Assembly: GCA_936450465.1 (NCBI GenBank)
Contig: OW388289.1
Coordinates: 76,744,593-76,808,592 of the forward strand
DNA: 64,000 nucleotides
Reading direction: 5' to 3'
Source: Gibbula magus
Lineage: Eukaryota > Mollusca > Gastropoda > Trochida > Trochidae
Position numbers and translations under genes: made by a program. A model generated the notes under the pieces. That model was not told the DNA's origin. It worked only from the letters and a program-made list of their open reading frames with translations, and ran no database searches. Of this stretch, positions 29,002-41,700 are shown piece by piece (within the stretch, counting starts at the first letter, position 1; each line of letters opens with the position of its first letter).

Positions 29002-29669
29002 TTTTTAGCTCATCTGGCCTGAAAGGCCCGATGGGCTTATGGCATGGCATGGTGTCCGGCGTCCGTCCGTCCGTCCGTCTGTAAACTTTTCGCATTTTCG
29101 TCTTCTTCTCCAGAACCACTTGGTCTAGGGAGCTGAAATTGTGTGTACAGTCTCATTGGCCAATGGAAATCTAAATTGTAAAATTGGTAACCCTGTGACC
29201 CCAAATAGGGTCACAGGGGTCACGACCTTAAAAAACCTATTTTCATCTTATTCTCCAGTTCCAAAAGGTCTAGAGAGCTGAAAAGTTGTGTGCAGACTCC
29301 TTGGCCAATGGAGATTCTAAATTGTAGATTTCGTGACCCCGTGACCCCGTGACCCCGTGACCTTAAATTGGTTTACAGGGGTCGAACCTTCAAAACTTAT
29401 TTTCATCTTGATAGTTTATGTGCTCTTCAAAGGGAGGTAATTTAAAGGAAACAACATTGATGAATTTAATCTTCAAGTGTGTTTTTATTTGTAGGGGATT
29501 TTATCTCTGGCCTAAAACAAGGTCAGAGGGGTAAGGACCTTAAGACCCATTTCATCTTCTCCATTTAAAGTGCTTCCTATGTGTTGTACGTCTCACCTAG
29601 AAGTTGACATTTTGCATTAGTTAATGTATATAAAGCCTGATGAGCTGCATAGCCAGTTGCTCTATTTTT
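29002..29669 (+). mobile_element. Complete hairpin-ended element with about two and a half 145-bp internal units
   Basis: Starts with TTTTTAGCTCATCTGGCC, which folds with GGCCCGATGGGCT into a hairpin, then a (CCGT)n tract near 29060. Internal units carry GGTCTAG at 29123 and 29268 (145 bp apart) and GTGACCCC repeats. It ends with CCTGATGAGCTGCATAGCC and TCTATTTTT. The sub-terminal AGCTCATC/GATGAGCT pair is an inverted repeat. No coding capacity. Confidence 0.8.
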
Positions 29670-32204
29670 CTTTTAATCAGTTTTACAACATCTATATATT
29701 CAGTTGAGTTTTCCTGTGCGAGAATAAAGATGTTTAATATTTGATCGTCGATCGTGATCTATAATAATCCTTTGTCATCACATGCCTTCAGCTCACCATT
29801 TAATACTAAGGAAGGACTGGGTTTGATGTTGATCTTACTTTTAGTAAAACGTGGATGCAATTTTAAAATTGTAAATGAATGAACCCATGGCCTTTCGAAG
29901 GTTCGAAAGATGAAAGACATTCATTCTTCCATCCACTACACATATCTGAAAACACGATAATAGTGAGTATACTTTTTCAAAGGTGCTGAAAAAGTCTTTA
30001 ATTTAAGGTATATGAAGAAGTGTAATCCATAAGTTTCTATAAGCCTAAATCATCAATCGGCACACATAACTGACACATAATAACACATCTTGAAAGTGGT
30101 TTTGAAACCTTTTTATCACAGGTGTATATAAGGTCAACCATTTCATTTGTGTTCTCTGTTCACACCTTCATCCGGCACCAATCATTGATGACATGGATCC
30201 AGTATAGAACGTGTGAGTCTTAGCCTCTTTGTGTTGTATCACGCCTGACAATACATATCGACAAGATCGATCCGTTCCATCTCACTTGTCGCAATTCTCC
30301 AAATCAGTTGACGTCTGCTTTGAAAGGGGAGACAATCCACGTCTAGTCAGCGTGCATACCACACAAGCACCTATTCACCCGACCTTTGTATGGATACTTC
30401 TTTGTTGACAAGATCTACTACCCATATATCGACAGTAGTTTGATGTTCCAATCTATGAGTCACACATGTGAATCCATTAACTCGTTTGTAATCATAGGCT
30501 GTGATGGTTGTTAGATGTGAAGATATACCTGATTGTCTGCCTTTGCTGATACTACCAGAGGATGTCATCAGCTGATACCACACTGATTCTGTACGTTTCT
30601 CCTGTTCTTGTTTATTGATTGAGAATATTTGATTTTAGCATAGTCAATCGTACCTGTATTCTATATAATGTTTCTCGGTGCATATACCAGTCACACCTGT
30701 GAACCTAGCGCCTGTTCCGTGATCATAAACTCTGACACATGGAGAAACAACTGAGGCTGATTATCGGTGTTACATTGAGGTGTAGGATGTAGGTGTAGGT
30801 GCCTTTAATTTTTCTCATTTCCTTGTTTTTTTTAACGATATTTGATTCCAAAATATACCAACGTACCCTAATGCTGTATATCAATATACACCACGTGGTG
30901 TGGTTATCAATCAATATCATATCTGTGATAACCATCTCGCGTACCGCTCGATGGTTACCACAGATATTCACTCGGTCAGCGGTCATTATTTCAACCGTAA
31001 TATTGTCGTGTATCTACTACCTACTGGTGCCTGGTGGGTCTGTCTGGTGCACCTGTGTATCTTGGTTATACATGATGCCACTAATATTATATTTGATGCG
31101 CGATAAGAAATACGTACCTGCTGATCACTAAGATTGATGCTACCTGGGATTGGGAAGGCAGCTAGTTTTCCAGTCAGTGCAAATTTTGATTCATGTATCT
31201 CTAAGGTACCTGTTACCTGACGATCTCATTAGTTGATTACGCAAACCTAGGATGTACGTGTGTGTCTCCCAGTCACTGCACATGCCAGTTTATTGATTTA
31301 GTATTGATCTACCAGCGTTAGTGTAAATAGTAGTTTGTTTAAATGTTTGACTGAAGCGTGTTAAAACATTACCGACAATGTTCTTCCCATATACATTATA
31401 CATATTTTGTGATTACAGTCATTTGCATAATATGTTTGATTGGAGCATGTCCCAATATACTTCAACTTTCATATACAACTTTCATCATTGTGAGTAGTTT
31501 CTTTCTTGATTCAGGTGTATTATTCTGCATGGTGCACCTTACATAAACTTTAACACAACAATCAGTAGGAAGTAAGTTTACATTGCTCATTCGTATATAT
31601 CGATCATTTCATATTATTTTGAAAGTTTTATTAGTTCAGAATGTGTGCATTGATTTTCTTGTTTATTCAGTATCTATATATGGATCAAGTACACTACAAG
31701 TGTTAATTAAATCCCTCCAAATGAATCAATTGTTTATTCATTACCTAGATAAAGATTAGACGGCTTATTAATAACTTAACTCAAGAGACATGAAAGTAAG
31801 TATATTAATTAAAGCGACCGTGCTGTATACACGAAGCCTAGATTCACCTGTCAGGTATGGATCACCAGGTATGTCTCTCTTCTTGTTGCCTAGTTTCGAA
31901 ATAAATGTTCCATGTAGGCCTCCTTACACACGCCAAGCATGTCTCGAGATGATAATGTACACGGGCCCTCACCTGCCTAAACTCTTATCTGCTTAATTGA
32001 ATATCTACACTTGGAAGGATATTTTTCACTTTTATAGAATTCTCGTGAAGTTTTCATTTCTTTGAAAGCTGTCACTACTCGTTTTTCGTGTGCAGGTATG
32101 TGTGTGATGCATGTACTTACTGGAATATGTTAATATTTTCACCACAGTATCTGGATTATGCATTACTCATGTTTTTATGATCACGTTTCAGCAACACAAA
32201 CATC
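29670..32204. other. Non-coding stretch upstream of the villin-like gene
   Basis: No gene recognised. Contains a 17-bp-arm inverted repeat at about 30922-30970 (ATATCTGTGATAACCAT ... ATGGTTACCACAGATAT, one mismatch) and many ACCTGT/CACCTG motifs between 28770 and 31850. Confidence 0.4.
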
Positions 32205-32439
32205 AACTTCCGTACGCAAGGCATAACTCTTGCCAGTCTCCATTATCGACTGATTTAAGTCTTGCAGTACGTATTTCCCTAGCTTTTCTCTGCTAATTAA
32301 GATAGTTGATCGCACCAATCACCTGAAAAGCATATAGTGGGCTCTGCTATCCTGTCACGGAAACCTTAAGGAAATACAGCAATGCTTAAATCAGCCAGTA
32401 ATGGAGATTGGCAAGAGTTATATCTGGCGTAGAGAAGTT
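32205..32439. mobile_element. MITE with long terminal inverted repeats (about 75 bp)
   Basis: The left arm 32205-32280 (AACTTCCGTACGC ... ATAACTCTTGCCAGTCTCC ... CTGATTTAAG) pairs with the right arm 32368-32439. Related arms occur at 7303, 50022-50165 and 55697-56253. Non-coding. Confidence 0.8.
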
Positions 32440-32561
32440 GCACAAACATGTGCATGTGTGTTGCGGGAGTGTATGTAAATGAGATCATTACAGGTTTGTA
32501 ATCTGTACATATGAATTCACTCAGTGTGTTTTACATAATGTATGTCCACACTCTCTTTCAG

Positions 32562-32629
32562 ACCATCCTCGAGGTTGCACTGCCCGGTCCACGTGTAGAC
32601 CACGTGTGTGCAGGCGACTGTGGTCAGCT
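32562..32629 (+). other. 5' untranslated part of exon 1, or coding extension
   Basis: A good acceptor (CTCTCTTTCAG) ends at 32561. From there the frame is open into the ATG at 32630, with no in-frame stop. Either this is 5' UTR after a non-coding first exon, or it is coding sequence joined to an upstream exon such as 11082-11163. Confidence 0.45.
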
Positions 32630-32716
32630 ATGAGCGGGTCAGGGGTGGGGTCAGCAGCTGACCTCTTCTCGGACATCTCACTGGATACTCCTGGACTGTT
32701 CATCTGGAGGCTAGAG
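32630..32716 (+). CDS. Villin-like exon 1 (residues 1-29)
   Basis: Starts at ATG in AGCTATGAG context and ends GGCTAGAG before GTCAGT, phase 0. It contains TPGLFIWRLE, the first strand of gelsolin repeat G1. Confidence 0.85.
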
Positions 32717-35700
32717 GTCAGTTTATAGTTGCCAGTGTTATAGATTTAGACTTAATGTAACTAAATCATGTACTGCTGTTTCCGTACACTTGTAAATACA
32801 TATGGGGAATTCCGTAGTCTACTCAGTGACATTATCTTATTTGAGCAGTTGGTAAAGTTAGGAATGACGCTTTTTTAATTTGTCTAAAGAACTCTTAATT
32901 CAAGGGAGCGGGGATAAATATGTAAGTAATGTCAAAGACGTAGATTAGTCAAATGTTCATTAAATATAAAACATAATCATCTCTGATGTTAGTCCCTATG
33001 TTTTGTATCTGCCCTATTATTTGCACAGACTATGGGTGAAGGATAAAATGAACTGGAGTATACCTTGATCATCAATAGTAGATACAGACGCTTCTTTGTG
33101 CGGTTGAACGAACATAACTGGTTTTATGATTTATATGGATACAATATTTCTGATACATGTTTTACAAACAATATTTTAAGTCCTCTTTATTCTTAGACAC
33201 TACAACACACCGAAAAGAAGAAAATTTAAAGGGACACTGCGTCGAGGATACAAATGAGTCCCATCTTTATCTCACTAAGCTGATTAGAGCGTCTGCTAAC
33301 GAGTTACGCTTCACTTCACTGTCTACATGCAGTAATTGTTATTACCAATTACGTCAATTGTCTGAAATTTGGTGTCTGTGACTTGTTAGCAGACATGTTA
33401 ATCAGCATAGGCAGGTACACATGATCTGATTTTTACTGTCGACGCGGTGTCCCTTTAAGTACTTCCGACATTTATGAAACCAAATAAACATAACTTTAAA
33501 TTATTACTTGAACTATTTATAACAATAATAAAACCCAAATGAACTGCATTATATTACTTACATCGCAAATACTTCAACATAATCATGTAAAAGCGAATGT
33601 ATGAACATAATCGAGACGAGAGTTGACCCATTATTTTTTATACTTGCAGAAATAGTGTTAACATGAACTACCTTTACCACACTATGATCATATCCAATTA
33701 GATAAACCCCTTTCAACTATACCTTTAAGGACAAACGATTAAAACGGAGGAACTCTTAAAGGCACTGTAGCAAGTTTCTAGCATTTTTTATGTGTTAAAA
33801 TTTGCCATCCATAATGAAACCATAACCATTATTTTTTGTTAACTATATTAATTGCTTGAGGAAGATTGTTCTGCTATTGGTAAAACATATTTCCCATTTT
33901 GTGAGATCTCTTTATTTCTATTATAAAACGTGCTACAGACCCTTTAATATGTAGTTTACTCAAAACATCAAGACGGGATAAATCCTGCAATAATGATGAT
34001 ACGTGAACACAAAACGAATTGGTCCAGTATATGACACCAAGCAGCTAAGCAGACAGAAGAGGTTCTGATGACCCGGCACTGTCCCCGCGCTACTTCAATA
34101 TGATGGATCTCATAGACAGTTAGCCGGGCGTATAACAGGGGAATCGATAGGGTCATTGTGTGATTGATTAACCCCTCCGTGTCGCTTATAATTGCTATCA
34201 CTTTAGTCCCACGCCGTGTCTGCCTGTCATCAACGAGACTTTAGACAGTGTAGAAAACTATTTAAGCACGTCTGTAGATATATGAATACAAAGGAACTCT
34301 TTGCGATGTATCGTTTCTATATATAAAAACCCCATTTACGGTTTACATCATCTACTAGTCTGTCTTATTGCCAGTAAATTGAACCAGTTACATTCCGTCA
34401 AAATCGTACTTATACATCCACGCTTGTGGAAGTGTGACATTGATAAATTGTTAAAGTTTTTTTTGTTGTGAATGATAACAGGCGGTTTTAATGAATGAAA
34501 GAAAAATAACTTCTAAAATACAGACACGGCAAAAAGTTACGAAAGAAAGATATTGTACAGGGCTGCAGCCAATCCGAGACAACTTAGTTACTGTTTTCAG
34601 AACATGTGCGATAATTGGGACTAACGGTAGGAGAAAACATGTCGAAACCTTGTGACGTCATCATAGTTATATTCTTTGAGTACACATCTACCTTTCATTT
34701 GTGGACATATGTCAGTAATGGTTGAATTTAAAAAGTGTCATTTTATATAGTTGGTTTACGCGTACGATTTTTGAGCTTCGGTGTTTAGGCGGCAACTAAG
34801 TTGACATGTTTTGGGGCCGTGACCCCAAATGAAACAAAAGCTGTATACATGTATTACAGACATTTTATGTAACAAAAGCATGTATGAATTTACACATTTT
34901 CCTTGTTAACAACACGACTGATTCATTAAGAAATCTCTCAAAAATCCATCTTTCAATTGCATTCATTCATTTGTCTAACAATCTTAATTTAACTACATGT
35001 AGTAGGAACAGATTTACGTCTACCCGCCACGAGCAACGAATATGTAATGTCGAAACGGCCATAGAAACATTAACATCAGCTGACTATCAGCTTCAACCTT
35101 CAACCATAACAAAGAACAGCGCAGTTTCGTGTGACGAAAAAGGAACACTAATTTGTTCACTTTGAATTTTCAATTTCGATTTATATTGTTTTATTTTCGA
35201 TAAACTGAAGACGTACGGATGTTGAATCTGACAATGAATTAGGTCAAATAACGACTGTGAACTTTCAGCCATAAGGCCTACTCTTCTTAAGTTAAAAATA
35301 CCGGAAGTGAATCTCTCCTTCATGATGATGGTGTGTTGAGCTTTACTCGTTCCAATGCCTTAAGACTGTTTGCTGAATTGTCCCAGTTGGTCTTCTCTTC
35401 AATGAATTGTGTTGATCTACAATCTAGTAATGTTTAATATATTTAACCAATAACGCTCTTGTTCCAGGGAAGACGACTATGCCGGGTTGAGGTGAACGAC
35501 CATGGGTTCTTCTTTGAAGGCACCTGCTACATAGTTCTGAAGGTGAGGTGGTCGACACTCGTGGGGCATACAAGCATACTCAGTCTTCATTGGTATATCT
35601 TTTACATTGAAAAGTGGTTCACCATGGCTGTTATTGTTAACTAGGCTGAACGTTGTTATGTTTCTACAACATAGGTTTCTACAGTTTCACTCTTATGAAA

Positions 35701-38700
35701 GTGAAAAAACTCCAATTTAATGTGTCAAACATAACAACTAAATTAATACATAACTAAACTTAACTAAACGTTTATAGTTTTAGTAGATTTCGTTATTCTA
35801 TTCATTATCTGGACTTTTTATGAAGTTCAACTTTAGGAAAATGGTTTAATGTTAAGTATATAATTCTCTCAATGACCTCATTCGAGACACAACACTTCAC
35901 AAAATAGTGTATGTGTCTATTGTTTACAGACACATATTTACTACGTATAGAATGAAAAATAAATGATACACGCGATGACGCAATATTGCTTAACCATGGC
36001 GTTATACACTTTACGTCTTTGACGCATACTCCATGCCACTCCAAATGACCTACTCTACACGAAGGCACTTACTACACTAGAGAGGAAGTAGATGGACATA
36101 GTAACACTCGGTTCTCTGTTCCGGCTCACGAAGACCTCACAGTGTGGAAGTACCACGGCGTCTTCTAGTACAAGCCCCCTTCACAAACCGTTATGTCGTT
36201 GGTCGCCAAGTCTTTGTTCATAATAGCTTGAGGCGGCAATTCGTTTCATATGTTTGCATACAAAGAGCCGTAGTAATATTCTCATCAATAGCGACCAAGG
36301 CCTGACTGAATAAGCCTTTGACTTAACCCACTTACTGAGATAAAACGGTCTTGGGTTCCCCAGGCTGGAACCAATTCGTCGCTTGGTGAATTCAGAGTTG
36401 CTCATTTGTTGCAACACGAGCAAATACCCGCCTTCAATGTTCGGTCACGTATGTTATTAAGATTTAAAGGTTTATTGCTTGCTTGATGGAGTCTTGAATA
36501 AAGGTAAAAATGTGAGGTATTTAATTCAGGCATTCTAATCATCTCTATCCAGGGGTTAAATTGCGTTGCCGTTCTAGTAGCTTCGGTTTGATTAATAACA
36601 AACTGTTCAGTGTCGTCCTGTCATAGGCAATCTTCTCAGAATGAAATCAAAGATATCTGGATAATACGTTTGGCTAATATTGGACCACTTTATAAGCCGA
36701 GATAATAAATGAAGAAATGGATATTGACCAAATGTAAAGAAGCGACATCATTGGGATTACGTGAAATCAAAGGGCTATTTTCAAAGGCTTGTCGACTCTT
36801 CGTGTTTTTCGCAAACAACATACGCTCATACGTTAATCCTTGAATGTGTTCTATAGTAGCTTTTGATGTTAAATTACAAAGAAAAATAAACGTTTGGTTA
36901 GTAATCATTTTGATGTTTGCTTTGGAAACTTACACTCTGAAAACAAAGTTAGCGACAAAATATTTAAGCAATATTGATCAATTGCACTGCCTCCATTCAG
37001 TATTATAAATTTAATAGTTTCTTTTGGCATTGTGGTCTCTTTTCTGAGGCTGTCAGTCTAGTAGCCTCGAGAATAGTTGTATTGTGCCGCAGAATTTTCT
37101 CTTGGTTTATTAAGGTCTCAAGAGTTATGTCCCTTATCATATTTTATTAGCGCTTTAGTCAGAGGTAAATTGAGAAAATTTGAGTCCCTTGCGAATGTCG
37201 CGAATTCTTGGGTATTACTACGTCATAAATCGCCGGGTAAGCAAGAAATGGTATTCTGTCAAATGACATTATTCATTGGCGCTAGAGGTAGGTGTTTTTT
37301 AAACCAAATAACATAGACTTGGTTTGATATGGACACCATTTCTTGTATGTAATATTGCAGATGTAATGGTGATTAGCGATTGGTATTATGTATACATTTA
37401 TACATGTTGACACAATAATTTTGCACCATAAAACATTAATAATACTCAATGGCTCGTTACGATAAAGTTAACGATAATATGTTGGTGGTTAACGTAATCG
37501 TTTGAGTGCAGTATACTCAGATTTAAATGAAACGTTGACCGTCTTTGGTTAAAGGATGGATGAAATGACATATGGTCCAAATCGGATTCATTAAAATGGG
37601 ATGTCAATTTGACAATTGCTCGATTTTAAATTTCTGAAATCGGTCCATAAATTAATTATATACGGCTTTTTAAAAAACCGCCTGATTTAGCCCCGGTGAC
37701 CAGAATGAAAGTCTGCGGGGGTGTGACCCGTGAAGGGATGACTTCTGTGACGTATGTGGAGGAATTTGATTTTCAGCGATAGTCACAATTCAACGTAATT
37801 TCGCAACATTTTGATTGTTAATTTCACAAAGATATCTTCAATAAACCAACTTAAATTTCCCATATATCGATTGTTTTGATATCCAACTAGGTAATTCCGC
37901 AGATGACAATTACACAATTATTACATAAACATGTCTTTTTGGCGATGTAATACACCTCATAAATTCATTTAGCGGCAGTGATAATTATCATTAATTAATT
38001 AACGAGACATCGGCGGAGAAGCTATCTAGCCGCCCCGTCTATCGCTTAGCACAGTCACGCCTCAGTGAGCATTTTCAAAAGGTTTCGCCGAACAAATTGC
38101 GATAGTGTTAAAATGGGTGAATTAAAATCGTCTTAATTATCAATTGCAAGTGTATATTGTCTCGATTTTATGCTCAATTGATTCCGATATACAATATACG
38201 TAGAGGTACTCATCTGTCATTCTTGAGAAAAATGCATTTCATCTATTAATGGTTCCATCGGATGTTACACTTTATGATGCAATTGCTTGTTGGTTGGCTT
38301 AATTGTTTGGTACTCTCAAGTAGATGTATCTGTTATATAGCCTTTGTAAAAGGTTTAGCAATGACCTTACGACAGTCTACATTTACAATCGAAAAAAAAA
38401 AAATAACGCTCTGTTTCCTTGACACACAGGTATTGTAGATGCTATTGAATATGACAATTATTGTCATAACCTCTATCTTGTACTCACCAACACAGTGTTA
38501 TTTCGTTTGGGAAATTATCAACATGTTTGTACCTTTAACGAACACAATAATAAGAATTGATGTTACCTTGATCAAGGACATTCACTTGACTATGAAACAC
38601 GACACAGGGGTGTAACCACACTCAAACTCGTTCCGTTTAACACTGTAGCTATCCTCAGTGCTTTGGCAACGTTCATATTTCAATGAAAGCATCATCTTGA

Positions 38701-41700
38701 CATTAAATTTTTAAATTGTATATGGCAGTTTAAGGAAGATATCTTTCAAGGATATTATATGTGCTTACCATGTTATTTAATTTAACGTTTTATAATTTAC
38801 GACAACATTTCAATCGAGGGTGTATTCAAGTATAGATCTTGTAATGTATATGGGCCTGAGGCTTTCGTACTCGGATTATCTATAAATACTGGGTTTCCTT
38901 TTGTATAATTATACGATGTCATTTCTATCGGGCATGTGTCTTATGTTTCGTGCTCCTGACCCGAAATTTGCAGTGATCAGCATAAAGGGTTGTTGTCAGT
39001 TTAAGGTTAAACGCCTATTTGATAGTGTTGCGTGCATTAGCTCATCAACACCGCCTTATCTGACATAACATCACTTTTCTAGTTGAAGTTATGTCTTGTG
39101 TCAAGTCTATCTCTACCCTGTCATGAGACGTACACCGAACAGTCACACGTACACCATTGGTTTGTAACCTATACTGCTGTGATCCTGACACACGGTGTAG
39201 TTGTACAGTAACAGTTAACGTCGTGCGTTTGTCTGATCCTCACACACGATCGCGATTTAATTGTTTTTGTCTACAAGGAGGAAAACAGTGCACCGTCTTG
39301 CATCAATCCAAATAGGGTTGACACGCAGAAGCATATATGTGTTTTATTTTTCTGCTCTTGTACCACATTTGGCCGTTTGTGAGTGAAAACATATTGATGA
39401 TTGCCTGGTCTTAGTAACTTCGAAATCTCCATGTACAATTAATGTTTTCCTACGTGTTCAAGAGATTATGAGGAAGAGATGGGTTTTGTGTTTACAATGA
39501 CACTTGTAATGACACGTCAGTCCATTTAAGGCTGAAAGGTTGCATGTTTTCTGGGGATATATTACGTCAAATATCCCGTACATTACCGTCTACTGCTCAA
39601 TGTATGACATCTAACACATGCTGATGGAACCGACTGCGATGAAGTGAAATGATCTGAAGGAGAAATGTCAAGTTAATAAATTTACACGTGACAAACAGGC
39701 ATGCATTGCAATTCATTCATTCAATATCTGGTCTGCGTTGCCACGCTGTTTCGTGTAATGCATTTCAAACACTCAACTGCTCTATTTATGGACTGTGGTG
39801 AGGGGAATTAACTTTTAAAAACGAAACGTACAACAAGCATCAATCCAATAACGGTTGACAAGCAAGCACGTCTTGGTATAACAAGAATCCAAGGGTGAAT
39901 CATTGTTGGAACCGTGTATATGTGTATATGTTTACTGATCTAAAGTTCCTCTCAAAATTGTGCGGTAAACAAAATAGGAAAGCAGAGCGTCATAGTGTTA
40001 GGTTACACGCTAAGTATGGGTGATAGGAGACGTTATATTGTGCTCCATCGATAATTTCATTGTCTTTTGATAAGACTAAATATGTGGATTGTATATAGAT
40101 AAATTAATAAAAGTTTAGACTTTCAGGTATATTTGATCTAGGCAAATATTTATATCGTGGCAAATGTAATAATGACTGTTTGTGTGTACGTGGATTGAAT
40201 GAAGTATATTTTGTAATTTTTCTCTGACCTAAAAAAAGTAAAACAAAACTAATTTTCGAATAAAAAATTCATAATCGATGAAATGAGAACAAATTCGTTA
40301 CAAATAGATTAAATGAGTATGAGAGGACATCTATGATATATGTTTGACCCAGGTGATGACTGGATATTAGACAAGAGAAATTGTAGTTTTGAACATATTG
40401 AGCCCTGGCAACTTCAAACAAGCTGAAACTGTAACTGTTGACTACATGTATGCCGTATCAAATTAGATCATGTTATGGAACGTCTTATGATGCGCAAATA
40501 TAAAATGATCGCGTTGATACGATGCTTCAAAGACATAGCAAATCACACGATATTTGCACTGAAATACACAAGTAGGTGAACACATTTGTGAATCTCATTG
40601 AGACATCAATCCATTAGTGCTGAAATGCAGGCCAGTTTGATGTCTGCTTTATTTCTTGTAATTTCAGTTCATATAAATGGTCGATCCAAAATAGATTTCA
40701 TTACAGGTCTAATGGATACATGAAGCTTAAAAGGGCTGAAAAGACGGAAAATAAGATTGACGAATGAGCAGTCTAATTACTTCAGTACAAAGTGCACTAC
40801 CAATATGACCGTGCTATTGCAATTCATATAGATGGATGATACACATATACGTTGTCGTATGTACATCATCCCTGTTTAGCGTTGACACATAATGCCATTT
40901 AAACGCAACAAGACAATTATTTAACTTATTACAACGAATTTAGGGGCCCTTCCATAAATATTTAAATTAAATTCTTCAATCGTCTTCTACCTTTTAATGT
41001 GATAGAAAAAGTGAAAAATAACCCAATCCACTAGAGCCTCTCAAGCTGTCCAGTGTCTGATTATATGCTACCCCAATCATACCCTTCTTGTTGTGACTTA
41101 GCCACAGACTGGTGACATACAAGCTAATAACTGATATCGGAGACACGCGGTATTGACGCCATGCTTTCAATGATGGCATTATCCGTCTGTTTGATCTGGT
41201 AAACACTGGCAGTCTGTCTGGGGCATGAATCCCTCACACAGGAGATTTGTGGTATAAGACTGCAGTGGTGTGTTCACAGCCCTATGCTTATCTGATCAAT
41301 ATCCATTCCACGTCTGAAGCCTAATATCGGGGCAATTTTCAAATGAATTAGGAAACGACTTTTCAGCGTAGTCGATGTGTTGGCATCTGAGATGAGTTTG
41401 CAGTTATTTCATTCGCGAATCTTTATTGGGAATGTTTACTTATTTAGTTGCCATCTACTTACATAGTCCTATAGCCCTATATATGGTTGCATTCAACTTC
41501 TACCATACAAGTGCGTTACACTCGGGTCAAGCTGAACTACGCATGTGTTGACATTTTGAACTGATTATCATTATCTCCTTTTACTTTCGTTCACATAACA
41601 TAACTGCTCTGAACGTTATATATTTCTTATTCTACAAATAATATTCAAAATATATCTATTGTTCTTTATACATGATCATTTCTCTCAAAACAAACGTTTT

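Noticed and set aside
36181..36423. An 80-residue - strand frame in intron 2
   Set aside because: No recognisable domain, no splice partners, no coding signal beyond the open frame.
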